A DNA stretch of 46,281 nucleotides from Alphaproteobacteria bacterium (GTDB lineage Bacteria; Pseudomonadota; Alphaproteobacteria; DSM-16000; Inquilinaceae): NCBI GenBank assembly GCA_028284045.1, contig JANQSN010000014.1, forward strand, positions 1-46,281, given 5' to 3'. Below are positions 35,401 to 41,847 of this stretch, one piece after another. The position numbers and the translations under genes were made by a program. The notes beneath the pieces were generated by a model. It made no database searches. It was not told where the DNA came from and saw only the letters and a program-made list of their open reading frames with translations. Every line of letters begins with the position of its first letter. Within the stretch, counting starts at the first letter, position 1.

Positions 35401-35599
35401 CGTCGGGGTCGATCCGCTGTTCTTCGGCATGGCCTCCGCCATCGCCGGCGGGCTCCTGGTCGGCACGATCCTGACGCTGGGGGTGGCGCCGGTCCTCTAC
35501 AGTCTGCTGTTCGCCGTCCGGCCCGCGGGGCCTGCCGGATCCGCCGAGCCGCTGGCGGTGACGCACCGGATCGACCAGCCGGTCGGCGTCGGGCCGTGA
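32459..35599 (+). CDS. RND efflux pump, inner-membrane permease (first system)
   Basis: A 1046-residue, twelve-helix proton-driven exporter of the HAE/AcrB type. It begins ARRRP-like at TM1 (HRRRPVVFMLLVVLMGLGVASYLVLP), then AREDPAVTIREAVITTAFPGLAPERME of the porter domain. TM4 carries LGLLVDNGIVMAEDF with the proton-relay Asp. The second half has LIGAVAGLL and LYALAGIIVNNAIVLIDRIE. Residues 497-524, the cytoplasmic linker between TM6 and TM7, are encoded by an AT-rich block unlike the rest of the gene. It is the second gene of the adaptor-RND operon; no outer-membrane channel gene follows, so a TolC-like protein from elsewhere is needed. Substrates unknown. Confidence 0.95.
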   Translation: MTLSEAAHRRRPVVFMLLVVLMGLGVASYLVLPAREDPAVTIREAVITTAFPGLAPERMERLVTRTLEEAIREVPEVEEIRSTTMTGISIIHVEILDVYFDLDQIWDEVRQKIDAAAPDLPQGTAPPVMNDDFGDVAVLTLALTADGFDLAAMADMADHVRDVLYQVPGTRRIDILGGIDERIYVDADPARLAELGISADGLAATLADQNVITPGGEVEAAGQVFAIQPSGNYESVEDVRNTLIRLPGSGEVVPLADIAEVRRMLVDPPPQRAYHNGRPAIVLAVAMQPDRRVLAFAAEMRALVAETAAALPVGYRLEIITDQSVQVGNAVFGVSRNVVQTLAIVLAVVVLFLGVRTGLIVGSIVPAVMLVTLAIMGFAGLTLERMSLATLVIALGLLVDNGIVMAEDFKRRLEEGASRDEALAQSGRELALPLLSSTLTTILVFLPLMMADHVAGEYTRAISLVILITLSVSWLVAMTVTPTLCHRFIRIDPHPANGESRRPRTEFFVYITKFYQQILRRILRHRRAFLALMAVLLVGAAAAMGTVPKRFFPLSDRAQVLVYLDLPAGVSSRTTDSVMRQILAAVDASDRLGHVEGHVGYVGFGGPRFVLSLTPIDPAPHRAFMVFSVGEERHVDATIAGLRALFRDGFPEVSARVTRMFLGPSDSTKLEVQVRGPDAGVLYAAAADVEGLLRALPGAIEIRHDWENRVSRFVVDVDQTRARRAGVTSADVARAMDGFFSGRTVSAFRDGDDIFPIIARGRDAARHDLERLRTLPVHPAGGGGDPVPLMQVADLRLANDFAVIAREDMVRTVTVEARNLQLTAEDMVPLIQPRLDALAATLPAAHHIELDGVVVQSAEGRAALAANLPLCIGAMLVLFVAQFNGFRRPAIIVATIPLVLIGAVAGLLVSGASFGFMPLLGLYALAGIIVNNAIVLIDRIEIERAQPGADPFEAIVAAAGRRVRPILMSTITTILGLSPLIVGVDPLFFGMASAIAGGLLVGTILTLGVAPVLYSLLFAVRPAGPAGSAEPLAVTHRIDQPVGVGP
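33947..34032 (+). other. AT-rich, rare-codon patch with two hairpins inside the RND gene
   Basis: In a gene with G/C at most third positions, 19 of 28 consecutive codons here end in A or T and several are rare for such a genome (ATA, AGA three times, CGA, AGG). Two inverted repeats fall within: GAATTTT/AAAATTC with inner GTT/AAC (33974-34000) and CTGAGAA/TTCTCAG (34013-34019 and 34023-34029). The frame is unbroken. Confidence 0.75.
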
Positions 35600-35633
35600 G
35601 ACTTGCGGCGGCTCTGGCTTGCGCGTCCGGCCG

Positions 35634-37112
35634 TCAGACCAGCGAGCTGGACGCCTGCTTCACCTGCCGTACCGAGCTGTCGATCCGGTCGGTGGTTTCG
35701 GCGATCTGCGTCATGCTGTGGCTGATCTCGTTCACACCTTCCGACGCGGTCTGCATGGTCGACGAGACGTCCTGGGTGACGGCGCTCTGCTGCCCGACGG
35801 CCGAGGCGATCGCAGAGGAAATCTCACTGATGCGTTCGATGACCTCGCCGATGCCGCCGATCATGTCGACGGCGTCTTTGGTCTGCCCCTGAATGCCGGC
35901 CACTTGCTGGCCAATGTCCTCGGTCGCCCTGGCGGTCTGACTGGCCAGACCCTTGACCTCCGCAGCGACGACCGCGAACCCCTTGCCCGCTTCGCCGGCG
36001 CGCGCCGCCTCGATCGTCGCGTTCAGGGCGAGCAGGTTGGTCTGTTCGGCGATGCCGGTGATCAGGCCGACCACCTCGCCGATCTTCTCCGCAGCGGCGG
36101 CGAGGCCCGACACCATTTCATTGGTTCGCTGCGCCTGGCCGACGGCGTCGCTGGAGATCTCCCGCGCCTGCGTCACCTGGTGGGTGATCTCCGCAATCGA
36201 GGCAGACAACTCCTCGGCGCCGGATGCAACGGTCTGAACGTTCGCCGAAACCTGGGTCGACGCATCGGCCACGGCCGCGGTTTGGTTCGAGGCCGTCTCC
36301 ACTGAAGCCGTGATCGAATCGAGATCTTCGGCGATCTTCTTCTGGGCACGCTCGCGTCGATGACGTTCCGTCACTTCGTCGGTGATGTCCGTCGCGAACT
36401 TAATGACTTTGAAGGGGCGGCCATTCATATCGAGAATCGGATTGTAGGTCGCCTGGATCCAGACTTCCCGGCCGCCTTTGGCGAGACGCTTGAACTCTCC
36501 GGAGTTGAACTCACCGCGGCGCAACGCCTCCCAGAATCTCCGATAGTCGCTCGTGTTCTTGGCGCCGGGTTCGACGAACTGGCTGTGATGCTGTCCGCGT
36601 ATCTCTTCCAGGCGGTAGCCCATGACCGCCAGAAAGGCATCGTTCGCATCCAGCACCATGCCGTTCAGGTCGAACGCGATCACCGCCATGGACCGATGGA
36701 TCGCCGCGATCTGGCTCTCGCTCTCGACCGTCTGCAGCTTCTGGTCCGTCACGTCGGTCGCGAACTTCACGACCTTGTAGGGACGGCCGCGCCGATCCAG
36801 GATGGGATTGTACGTGGCCCGCAACCAGACCTCTCGGCCGCCCTCGGCATATCGCTTGTATTCCCCGGAGAAAAACTCACCGCGGTTTAGCGTTTTCCAG
36901 AAAGAGCGATAGGCATCGCCGGTGACGTCTTCCGGCGGCATGAACATGCGGTGGTGTTTTCCTTTGATCTCTGACAGTTTGTATCCAACTGTTTTCAGAA
37001 AATTCTCATTCGCTGTCAGGATCGTGCCATCCATGGCAAACTCGATCCTCGCCTGAGACTTGTCGAGAGATTGCAGCACTCGGCGACAGTCTCTGTTCAA
37101 CCGTCCCAACAT
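35634..37112 (-). CDS. Soluble PAS-PAS methyl-accepting chemotaxis protein
   Basis: A 492-residue receptor without membrane helices. Two similar PAS domains lie at about 15-120 and 135-240. Each contains [21 protein letters not shown] or [25 protein letters not shown] openings, then [23 protein letters not shown] or its partner, and [18 protein letters not shown]. The signalling rod follows, with the tip [25 protein letters not shown] near residue 355. The layout matches Aer/BdlA-like cytoplasmic receptors that sense redox state or small ligands, often through haem or FAD. The cofactor is unknown. No che genes are adjacent. It converges with the RND gene. Confidence 0.94.
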   Translation of the reverse strand: MLGRLNRDCRRVLQSLDKSQARIEFAMDGTILTANENFLKTVGYKLSEIKGKHHRMFMPPEDVTGDAYRSFWKTLNRGEFFSGEYKRYAEGGREVWLRATYNPILDRRGRPYKVVKFATDVTDQKLQTVESESQIAAIHRSMAVIAFDLNGMVLDANDAFLAVMGYRLEEIRGQHHSQFVEPGAKNTSDYRRFWEALRRGEFNSGEFKRLAKGGREVWIQATYNPILDMNGRPFKVIKFATDITDEVTERHRRERAQKKIAEDLDSITASVETASNQTAAVADASTQVSANVQTVASGAEELSASIAEITHQVTQAREISSDAVGQAQRTNEMVSGLAAAAEKIGEVVGLITGIAEQTNLLALNATIEAARAGEAGKGFAVVAAEVKGLASQTARATEDIGQQVAGIQGQTKDAVDMIGGIGEVIERISEISSAIASAVGQQSAVTQDVSSTMQTASEGVNEISHSMTQIAETTDRIDSSVRQVKQASSSLV

Positions 37113-37463
37113 CGCCTTGGCTCCTGCCTGGAAAACGCGGTCACCCCGGAACTTAGGAGACGTTCATTAACGGGCCGTTGAGGGCCCCGATGGCTCAGCC
37201 GGCCTTGTCGTGAGTCCCGCTCGGCCGGGGCGGCCGCCCGGCCCGGGCACCCGGATCCGTCACCGACGCTGCAAGGGGGCCTTCAGTCGAACGGCGGATT
37301 CCGTTAAGAGACGGCAGGTCATCGGCTGTCGATTGAACGGGAACGGGAGGGGCCGGGATGGATCCCTGGGCGATCGCCAAAGGAAAATCCCCGCACCTGG
37401 CCGCAGTGCCGCCCGGGCGGCTCGCCGAACCGGCGGGATCCGGCCACCGGCCGGGGCGTGACG
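37113..37463. other. Intergenic region between PAS chemoreceptor and paraoxonase-like gene
   Basis: A 351-base divergent gap, very GC-rich from 37200 on. Imperfect GC palindromes (GGCCGGGGCGGCCGCC-type near 37228) are visible but not distinctive. No further gene is supported. Confidence 0.4.
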
Positions 37464-38564
37464 ATGCGCCGCCGTAACCGTCTTCTCGCCTTGGCGCTGC
37501 CGGTGGCGGTTCTGCTGCTGTGGACCGATCGGGCGCCGCCGCCGGACTGGTCGAACCGGTTCGCCCTGTGTCGGCCGGTGCCGCTGATCGACCGGGTGGC
37601 TGGAACCGCGGTGACGGGGCCGGAGGACGTCGCCTATGACCCGGCGAGCGGCCTGGTCTTCATCTCCGCCTACGACCGCCGCGTGTCGGCTGACGAGCCG
37701 GCCGGCGGCGGCATCTATGCCGTTGCCTTGGCGGCTCTCTTGGCCGCCCGCGGGCCGGTCGGCGTCGATCGGATCAGCCGGACAGTGGATCGCGACCGCC
37801 AGATGCGCCCCCACGGGATCGCATTGTGGCGGTCCGACCGGTGGCTGTGGCTGTTCGCCGTGCTGCATCACGCGGCGGAGGACGGGTCCCGGTTGACCCG
37901 GCTGGCGCGCTTCCGCGTCTTGCCGGGCGGCTTGGAGGCGGCGGGGCAGATCGGCGGCGCGGCGGCGTGTCGGGCCAACGATGTCGTCGCGCTGGATCGG
38001 CAGACCGCGATCATCAGCCAGACCCACGGCACCTGCCGGCCGCGCTGGCCCCTGATCGGCGACGCCTTCGATGCCGCCAGCGGGCGGGCGGTCCGGCTGT
38101 CCTTCGACGACGGCGCCCCGGTGGTGCGGCTCGGCGAGGGGCTGGGCCACGCGAACGGCGTCGCCTGGGGGGCGGACGGCACCGTCTATGTGGCGGAGAC
38201 CCGCGGCGGCACGCTGGCGATTCTGTCCGATAGCGCAGAGGGCGAGGCCGAACGCGTCGACCTCGGCGGTGGACCCGACAACCTGTCCTGGGCGGCCGAC
38301 GGCCGGTTGCTGACCACGCTTCATCCCGACCTGTTCCGGCTGGCGCTCGCCTTCGCCGGTCTGGTCGACCATGTCGCCAGCCATGTCGTGGCCGTCGATC
38401 CGCAGGACGGTGCCGTGGAGACCCTGTTCCGCGATCCCGGCGGCCAGTTCGCGTCGGCCGCCACCGCCGCGGTGGGCGCGGACGGGCACCTGTTGGTCGG
38501 CTCGGTCCTCGACAGCGCCCTGGTGTTGTGTCGGCGGGCGGCGCCGGCCGGGACCGCCCCATGA
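37464..38564 (+). CDS. Paraoxonase/arylesterase-like beta-propeller protein
   Basis: About 366 residues. An N-terminal hydrophobic segment (LLALALPVAVLLLW) suggests export or membrane anchoring. The rest fits a six-bladed propeller of the PON/strictosidine-synthase-like group: GPEDVAYDPASGLVFISAYDRR, MRPHGIALW, CRANDVVALD, GHANGVAWGADGTVYVAETRGG and GGPDNLSWAADGRLL. In paraoxonases the His of HGI-type motifs and Asn/Asp of the ND and DN pairs hold calcium and the active site; matching residues are visible here. Lactones or esters are the likely substrates. An in-frame GTG at 37458 is an alternative start. Its stop overlaps the next gene (ATGA). Confidence 0.82.
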   Translation: MRRRNRLLALALPVAVLLLWTDRAPPPDWSNRFALCRPVPLIDRVAGTAVTGPEDVAYDPASGLVFISAYDRRVSADEPAGGGIYAVALAALLAARGPVGVDRISRTVDRDRQMRPHGIALWRSDRWLWLFAVLHHAAEDGSRLTRLARFRVLPGGLEAAGQIGGAAACRANDVVALDRQTAIISQTHGTCRPRWPLIGDAFDAASGRAVRLSFDDGAPVVRLGEGLGHANGVAWGADGTVYVAETRGGTLAILSDSAEGEAERVDLGGGPDNLSWAADGRLLTTLHPDLFRLALAFAGLVDHVASHVVAVDPQDGAVETLFRDPGGQFASAATAAVGADGHLLVGSVLDSALVLCRRAAPAGTAP

Positions 38565-39538
38565 CGGTGCTGGTCACCGGCGGGGCCGGGTTCATCGGCG
38601 GTCACGTCGTCGATGCGCTGCTGGCCGCGGGGCAGGCGGTGCGGGTGTTCGATCTGCAGCCGCCGCTGGCCCGCCATGTCGGCCGGGTCGAGGCCGTGAC
38701 CGGCTCGATCGACGATCCCTGCCGGGTCCGGGCGGCGACCGGCGGCGTTCGTACGGTCTTTCACCTCGCCGGGATCGCCCAGCTCTGGCTGCGCGACGGC
38801 ACGGCCTACGAGCGCAGCCATGTCGAGGGAACGCGCCGTGTGGTGGAGGCCGCCGCCGCCGCCCGGGTTGCGCGCATCGTGCATCTCTCCTCGTCGACGA
38901 TCCTGGTCGGTCGGTCGACCCCCGTCGGCGCCACCGTCGATGCGCGGCAGGACCCCGGGCTTTCGGCACTGTTCGGCGCCTATGCGCGATCGAAATGGCA
39001 GGCGGAGGCCGTGGCGCTGGCCGCCGCCGCGGGCGAGATCCGCGACGGGACGGTGTCCGTATTGCCGACGGTGCCGATGGGGCCGGGCGACACCGCACCG
39101 ACGCCGCCGGGGCGGCTGTTGGCGGATCTCTGGCGGGGCCGGTGCCCGGCCTATGTCGATACGCGCATGAACGTCATCGATGTCCGCGATCTCGCCCGCA
39201 TCATCGTGGCCGCCGGCGAGCGTGGCGATCCCGGGCGCCGCTACCTGGTGGCCGGTCACGACGTCTCCTTCGCCGACTTCCTGGCGGCCTTCCACGCCGC
39301 GACAGGGCGGCCCGTGCCGAACCGGCGCGTGCCGCCGTGGCTGGCCCGCGTGGCCGCGCGCGTCGGCGAGGCCTGGGCCGGCGTGGCCGGCAGCGCGCCG
39401 CCCAAGGCACCGGTGGCGGGCGTGGAGATGGCGTTGCGCCAGGTCCGCTTCGACGGCAGCGCGGCTGAGGCGTTGTTCGGGGCGGAGCGCCGGCCGCTGA
39501 CCGAGACCCTGGCCGACAGTATCCCCGGCCTCGCCTGA
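38561..39538 (+). CDS. NAD-dependent epimerase/reductase, HpnA-like
   Basis: A 325-residue extended SDR with the full TGGAGFIGGHVVDALLAAG nucleotide motif and an intact catalytic set (HLSSST, then YARSKWQAE). The arrangement TVFHLAGIAQLW, LPTVPMGPGDTAPTPPGRLLADL, AYVDTRMNVIDVRDLARIIVAA and RYLVAGHDVSFADFLAAFHAATGRP strongly recalls HpnA, the hopanoid-associated sugar epimerase/reductase family. No other hopanoid genes are nearby. The start ATG overlaps the stop of the paraoxonase-like gene by four bases, so both are co-translated. Substrate not determined. Confidence 0.9.
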   Translation: MTVLVTGGAGFIGGHVVDALLAAGQAVRVFDLQPPLARHVGRVEAVTGSIDDPCRVRAATGGVRTVFHLAGIAQLWLRDGTAYERSHVEGTRRVVEAAAAARVARIVHLSSSTILVGRSTPVGATVDARQDPGLSALFGAYARSKWQAEAVALAAAAGEIRDGTVSVLPTVPMGPGDTAPTPPGRLLADLWRGRCPAYVDTRMNVIDVRDLARIIVAAGERGDPGRRYLVAGHDVSFADFLAAFHAATGRPVPNRRVPPWLARVAARVGEAWAGVAGSAPPKAPVAGVEMALRQVRFDGSAAEALFGAERRPLTETLADSIPGLA

Positions 39539-39708
39539 CAGCCTTGCGGTCGCGAAGCATAGAGATCGCGTGCGGTGCACGGCTTCGCGAGTATGGTTAA
39601 TTTCGCACAAATACGGATCATATTAACGCCGCGCTTTATTTATTAACCAAAGTTAATAGTTGCTTGAGATCTTCTTTTGTGATTGAATAATAAAGGAGGA
39701 GAAACTCG
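39539..39708. promoter_or_regulatory. AT-rich leader of the small FlaG-like gene
   Basis: After 39590 composition becomes AT-rich. An inverted repeat ATTAAC-CAAA-GTTAAT lies at 39642-39657; its TTAA-N6-TTAA core resembles, with one base less spacing, the TTAA-N7-TTAA site of the alphaproteobacterial cell-cycle regulator CtrA. A strong AAAGGAGGAG ribosome-binding site (39692-39701) precedes the ATG. Confidence 0.45.
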
Positions 39709-40164
39709 ATGAATGCTCTGGGCCATATCAGCCAGGCTTCGGTCGCATCGGCGATGCTGCCGGTCGGATTGCCGACCGCGGGATCCGCTGGCGCCGCGAA
39801 GACCGCTGCGCCCAGGACGGTGGAACCGACGGTACGGTTGGATATCCGCCGCGATGACAGCATCGATCGCGTGGTCTTCGAGTACCGCAAGATCAGCGAT
39901 GGCCAACTCGTCCAGCGCTTTCCGGCCCGCCAGGTGGTGGAGTTCTACCAGCGTATGGAGGCGATCGCCGACGCCGCGGAGCGGGCGGAGACGGTCGCGA
40001 AGGCGTCGGGCGACGGACCGCTTGGGCCGGCGTCGGATCGCGCCGTCGCCGCGGAATCCGCGGCGGGCCCCGCCCAGGCCGCGCTGCAGGCGACGGCCAA
40101 GGCAGATGACGGGCCGGTTCAGACCACGGCCGCGGCCCCGGTCGCCTTGCCGATCAACGCCTGA
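39709..40164 (+). CDS. Small FlaG-like/hypothetical protein
   Basis: A 151-residue soluble protein without signal peptide. Its only ordered-looking part is about residues 40-90: TVRLDIRRDDSIDRVVFEYRKISDGQLVQRFPARQVVEFYQRM. This resembles the core of FlaG-type flagellar proteins (a beta hairpin with two basic/aromatic turns followed by a short helix). The flanks are Ala/Pro-rich and look disordered. A very strong ribosome-binding site and AT-rich leader suggest high or regulated expression. No flagellar gene is adjacent, so the FlaG link is tentative. Confidence 0.75.
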   Translation: MNALGHISQASVASAMLPVGLPTAGSAGAAKTAAPRTVEPTVRLDIRRDDSIDRVVFEYRKISDGQLVQRFPARQVVEFYQRMEAIADAAERAETVAKASGDGPLGPASDRAVAAESAAGPAQAALQATAKADDGPVQTTAAAPVALPINA

Positions 40165-40326
40165 CGGACGGCCGGCGATCATCCGATCTCGCACCGGGCG
40201 ACGCCGGATAGACGCCTCTCATCCAAGGCTGTCCGGTTCCGGTAAGACCCCTCGTTCTTACGCTGGTCGCACTCCGAAAAGTCGTCATGCGAGCAACTGT
40301 GCATCTCATTCGGTGGCCGCGGGCTC

Positions 40327-40373
40327 GGCACCGCCGGGTGGGCATGCCTGAGGCGTCCCACCCGGGGGGTGCC
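40327..40373. terminator. Large compound hairpin between convergent genes
   Basis: GGCACC (40327-40332) pairs with GGTGCC (40368-40373), and CCGGGTGGG (40334-40342) with CCCACCCGG (40357-40365). The loop carries a further GCC-TGA-GGC. It lies between the FlaG-like gene and the minus-strand lipoprotein gene and is symmetric enough to end both transcripts. Confidence 0.6.
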
Positions 40374-40405
40374 GATCAGCGGTCCCATCGGGCCCGAGCG
40401 TGCAA

Positions 40406-40672
40406 TCAGCACCCGACTTGGCTGCCGCCGATCGCACCGGTGCCGGCGCCGATCAGGCCGCCCGCCACCGCGCCGGTGGTGCCGCCGGCCAGCAGGCCGA
40501 TGCCGGCGCCCAGCGTTCCCAGGCCCGCCCCGCCGATCGCCGCATTCTGGGCCGAGCAGGGATTGCCATAGGAACTGCCATAGGAACTTCCGTATCCCGA
40601 CGGACCGCTCGCGCAGGCACTCATGAGAAGGCCGACCGCCGCGAAGGACAGAACAAGACGGGTTCGGGTCAT
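40406..40672 (-). CDS. Glycine-zipper lipoprotein
   Basis: An 88-residue lipoprotein. The signal peptide MTRTRLVLSFAAVGLLMSAC ends at the lipobox Cys near residue 20. A Ser/Gly/Tyr repeat (GYGSSYGSSYGNPC) follows, then a glycine zipper (GGAGLGTLGAGIGLLAGGTTGAVAGGLIGAG) typical of Rick_17kDa/SlyB-like small envelope proteins. Two further cysteines occur, one of them the last residue. It probably inserts in or coats the outer membrane. The ATG at 40672 has a GAGGAG site upstream; a longer in-frame start lacks one. Function unknown. Confidence 0.88.
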   Translation of the reverse strand: MTRTRLVLSFAAVGLLMSACASGPSGYGSSYGSSYGNPCSAQNAAIGGAGLGTLGAGIGLLAGGTTGAVAGGLIGAGTGAIGGSQVGC

Positions 40673-40907
40673 CTTCAGTTCTCCTCTTGCATCGTTAGCG
40701 ACCGTCTGATGGAGCGGTCGGTTCCGCGTGAATGATGTCCTCACGATACTATGAGACGTCAGGCGTGGATGTGACCGCCATCACCGGCGGCGAGATTGTC
40801 GATTTCATAAAATACACAACTTCAATGTAAATTATGCATATTGTCCGGCGCGGAGTGCGTAATTATGTCTGGCAGACCTCCGACCTCTTCAGGGACCGTG
40901 TATCGCC
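40673..40907. promoter_or_regulatory. Divergent promoter region, lipoprotein / rhodanese
   Basis: A 235-base gap with an AT-rich middle (40795-40875), where both promoters should lie. No palindrome of note was seen. Confidence 0.4.
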
Positions 40908-41843
40908 ATGATCAAGCCCTTCGCCCTGTCCGCGGCCAGTGCTGCCGTCCTGCTCTCCGCGCCGATCGCCGCCGCCGGCGAGCCTCTGGTGACCGCCGAC
41001 TGGCTGGCCGATCGGCTCGACACCGCCGACCTGGTGGTGCTGGACATCCGCAACCGGATCGACGGGGGCTCGGCGGAGACCTATGCCGCCGGGCACATTC
41101 AGGGCGCGGTCTACTCCAACTATGCCGAAGCGGGGTGGCGCCAGGAGCGCGACGGCGTGGTCGGCATGCTGCCGCCGGTTGAGGATCTCGAAGCGCTGAT
41201 CGGCGGCCTTGGCATCGACAACGACGATCATGTGGTGATCGTGCCGGCGGGCGTTGGGCCGACGGATTTCGGCTCGGCTACGCGGATCTATTGGACCTTC
41301 AAGGTGCTGGGCCACGACGCCGTGTCGATCCTGGACGGCGGGCATGCCGGCTGGGTGGCCGCCGGCCATCCGCTGGACGAAGGCGGCGTGACGCCGGAGG
41401 CGGCGACCTTCACCGCGGACTTCCAGCCGCATCTGATCGCCTCGGCCGAGGACGTCGCGGCGGCGGGCGAGGGGGTCGCGCTCGTCGATGCCCGGCCGAA
41501 CGGCCAGTATGTCGGCGACGACAAGGCCGGTCCGGTGGCGCGCCCCGGCACCCTGCCGGGCGCCGTCAACCTGCCCAACGGCACGTTGGTGAGCGAGGAC
41601 GGGTTCGCCCGCAGCGCGGCGGATGTCGAAGCGCTGCTGGCGTCGGTCGATGTCGCCACCGACGGGCCGCAGATCGCCTTCTGCAACACCGGGCACTGGG
41701 CCTCGGTCGCCTGGTTCGCGGCCTCGGAGATCGCCGGGATCGAGGATGTGTCGCTCTACGACGGTTCGATGACCGAATGGACGGCGGATGAAAGCCGGCC
41801 GGTGGTCCTCGGCGCCACGGAAATCGCCGATCCGATCGAGTAA
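40908..41843 (+). CDS. Periplasmic two-domain sulfurtransferase (rhodanese)
   Basis: A 311-residue thiosulfate/mercaptopyruvate sulfurtransferase-type protein with a signal peptide (FALSAASAAVLLSAPIAAAG). Domain 1 (about 25-145) has VLDIRNRIDGG, YAAGHIQGAVYSNYAEAGWR and SILDGGHAGW, and lacks a catalytic Cys. Domain 2 (about 160-300) has LVDARPNGQYVG, GTLPGAVNLPNG and the active loop CNTGHWAS with Cys259. The usual loop is CxxGxR/T; here the sequence is CNTGHW, as in periplasmic rhodaneses of several proteobacteria I recall. It probably handles sulfane sulfur in the periplasm. The stop lies only four bases from the end of the convergent RND gene. Confidence 0.92.
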   Translation: MIKPFALSAASAAVLLSAPIAAAGEPLVTADWLADRLDTADLVVLDIRNRIDGGSAETYAAGHIQGAVYSNYAEAGWRQERDGVVGMLPPVEDLEALIGGLGIDNDDHVVIVPAGVGPTDFGSATRIYWTFKVLGHDAVSILDGGHAGWVAAGHPLDEGGVTPEAATFTADFQPHLIASAEDVAAAGEGVALVDARPNGQYVGDDKAGPVARPGTLPGAVNLPNGTLVSEDGFARSAADVEALLASVDVATDGPQIAFCNTGHWASVAWFAASEIAGIEDVSLYDGSMTEWTADESRPVVLGATEIADPIE

Positions 41844-41847
41844 CCCG

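Noticed and set aside
32459..35599. A frameshift or inserted gene at the AT-rich patch in the RND gene
   Set aside because: The reading frame is continuous and the patch encodes a plausible cytoplasmic linker; reported instead as a composition anomaly.
39664..39692. TTGAGA-N17-ATAATA as a sigma-70-like promoter of the small FlaG-like gene
   Set aside because: Transcription would begin inside or after the ribosome-binding site, so it cannot serve this gene.
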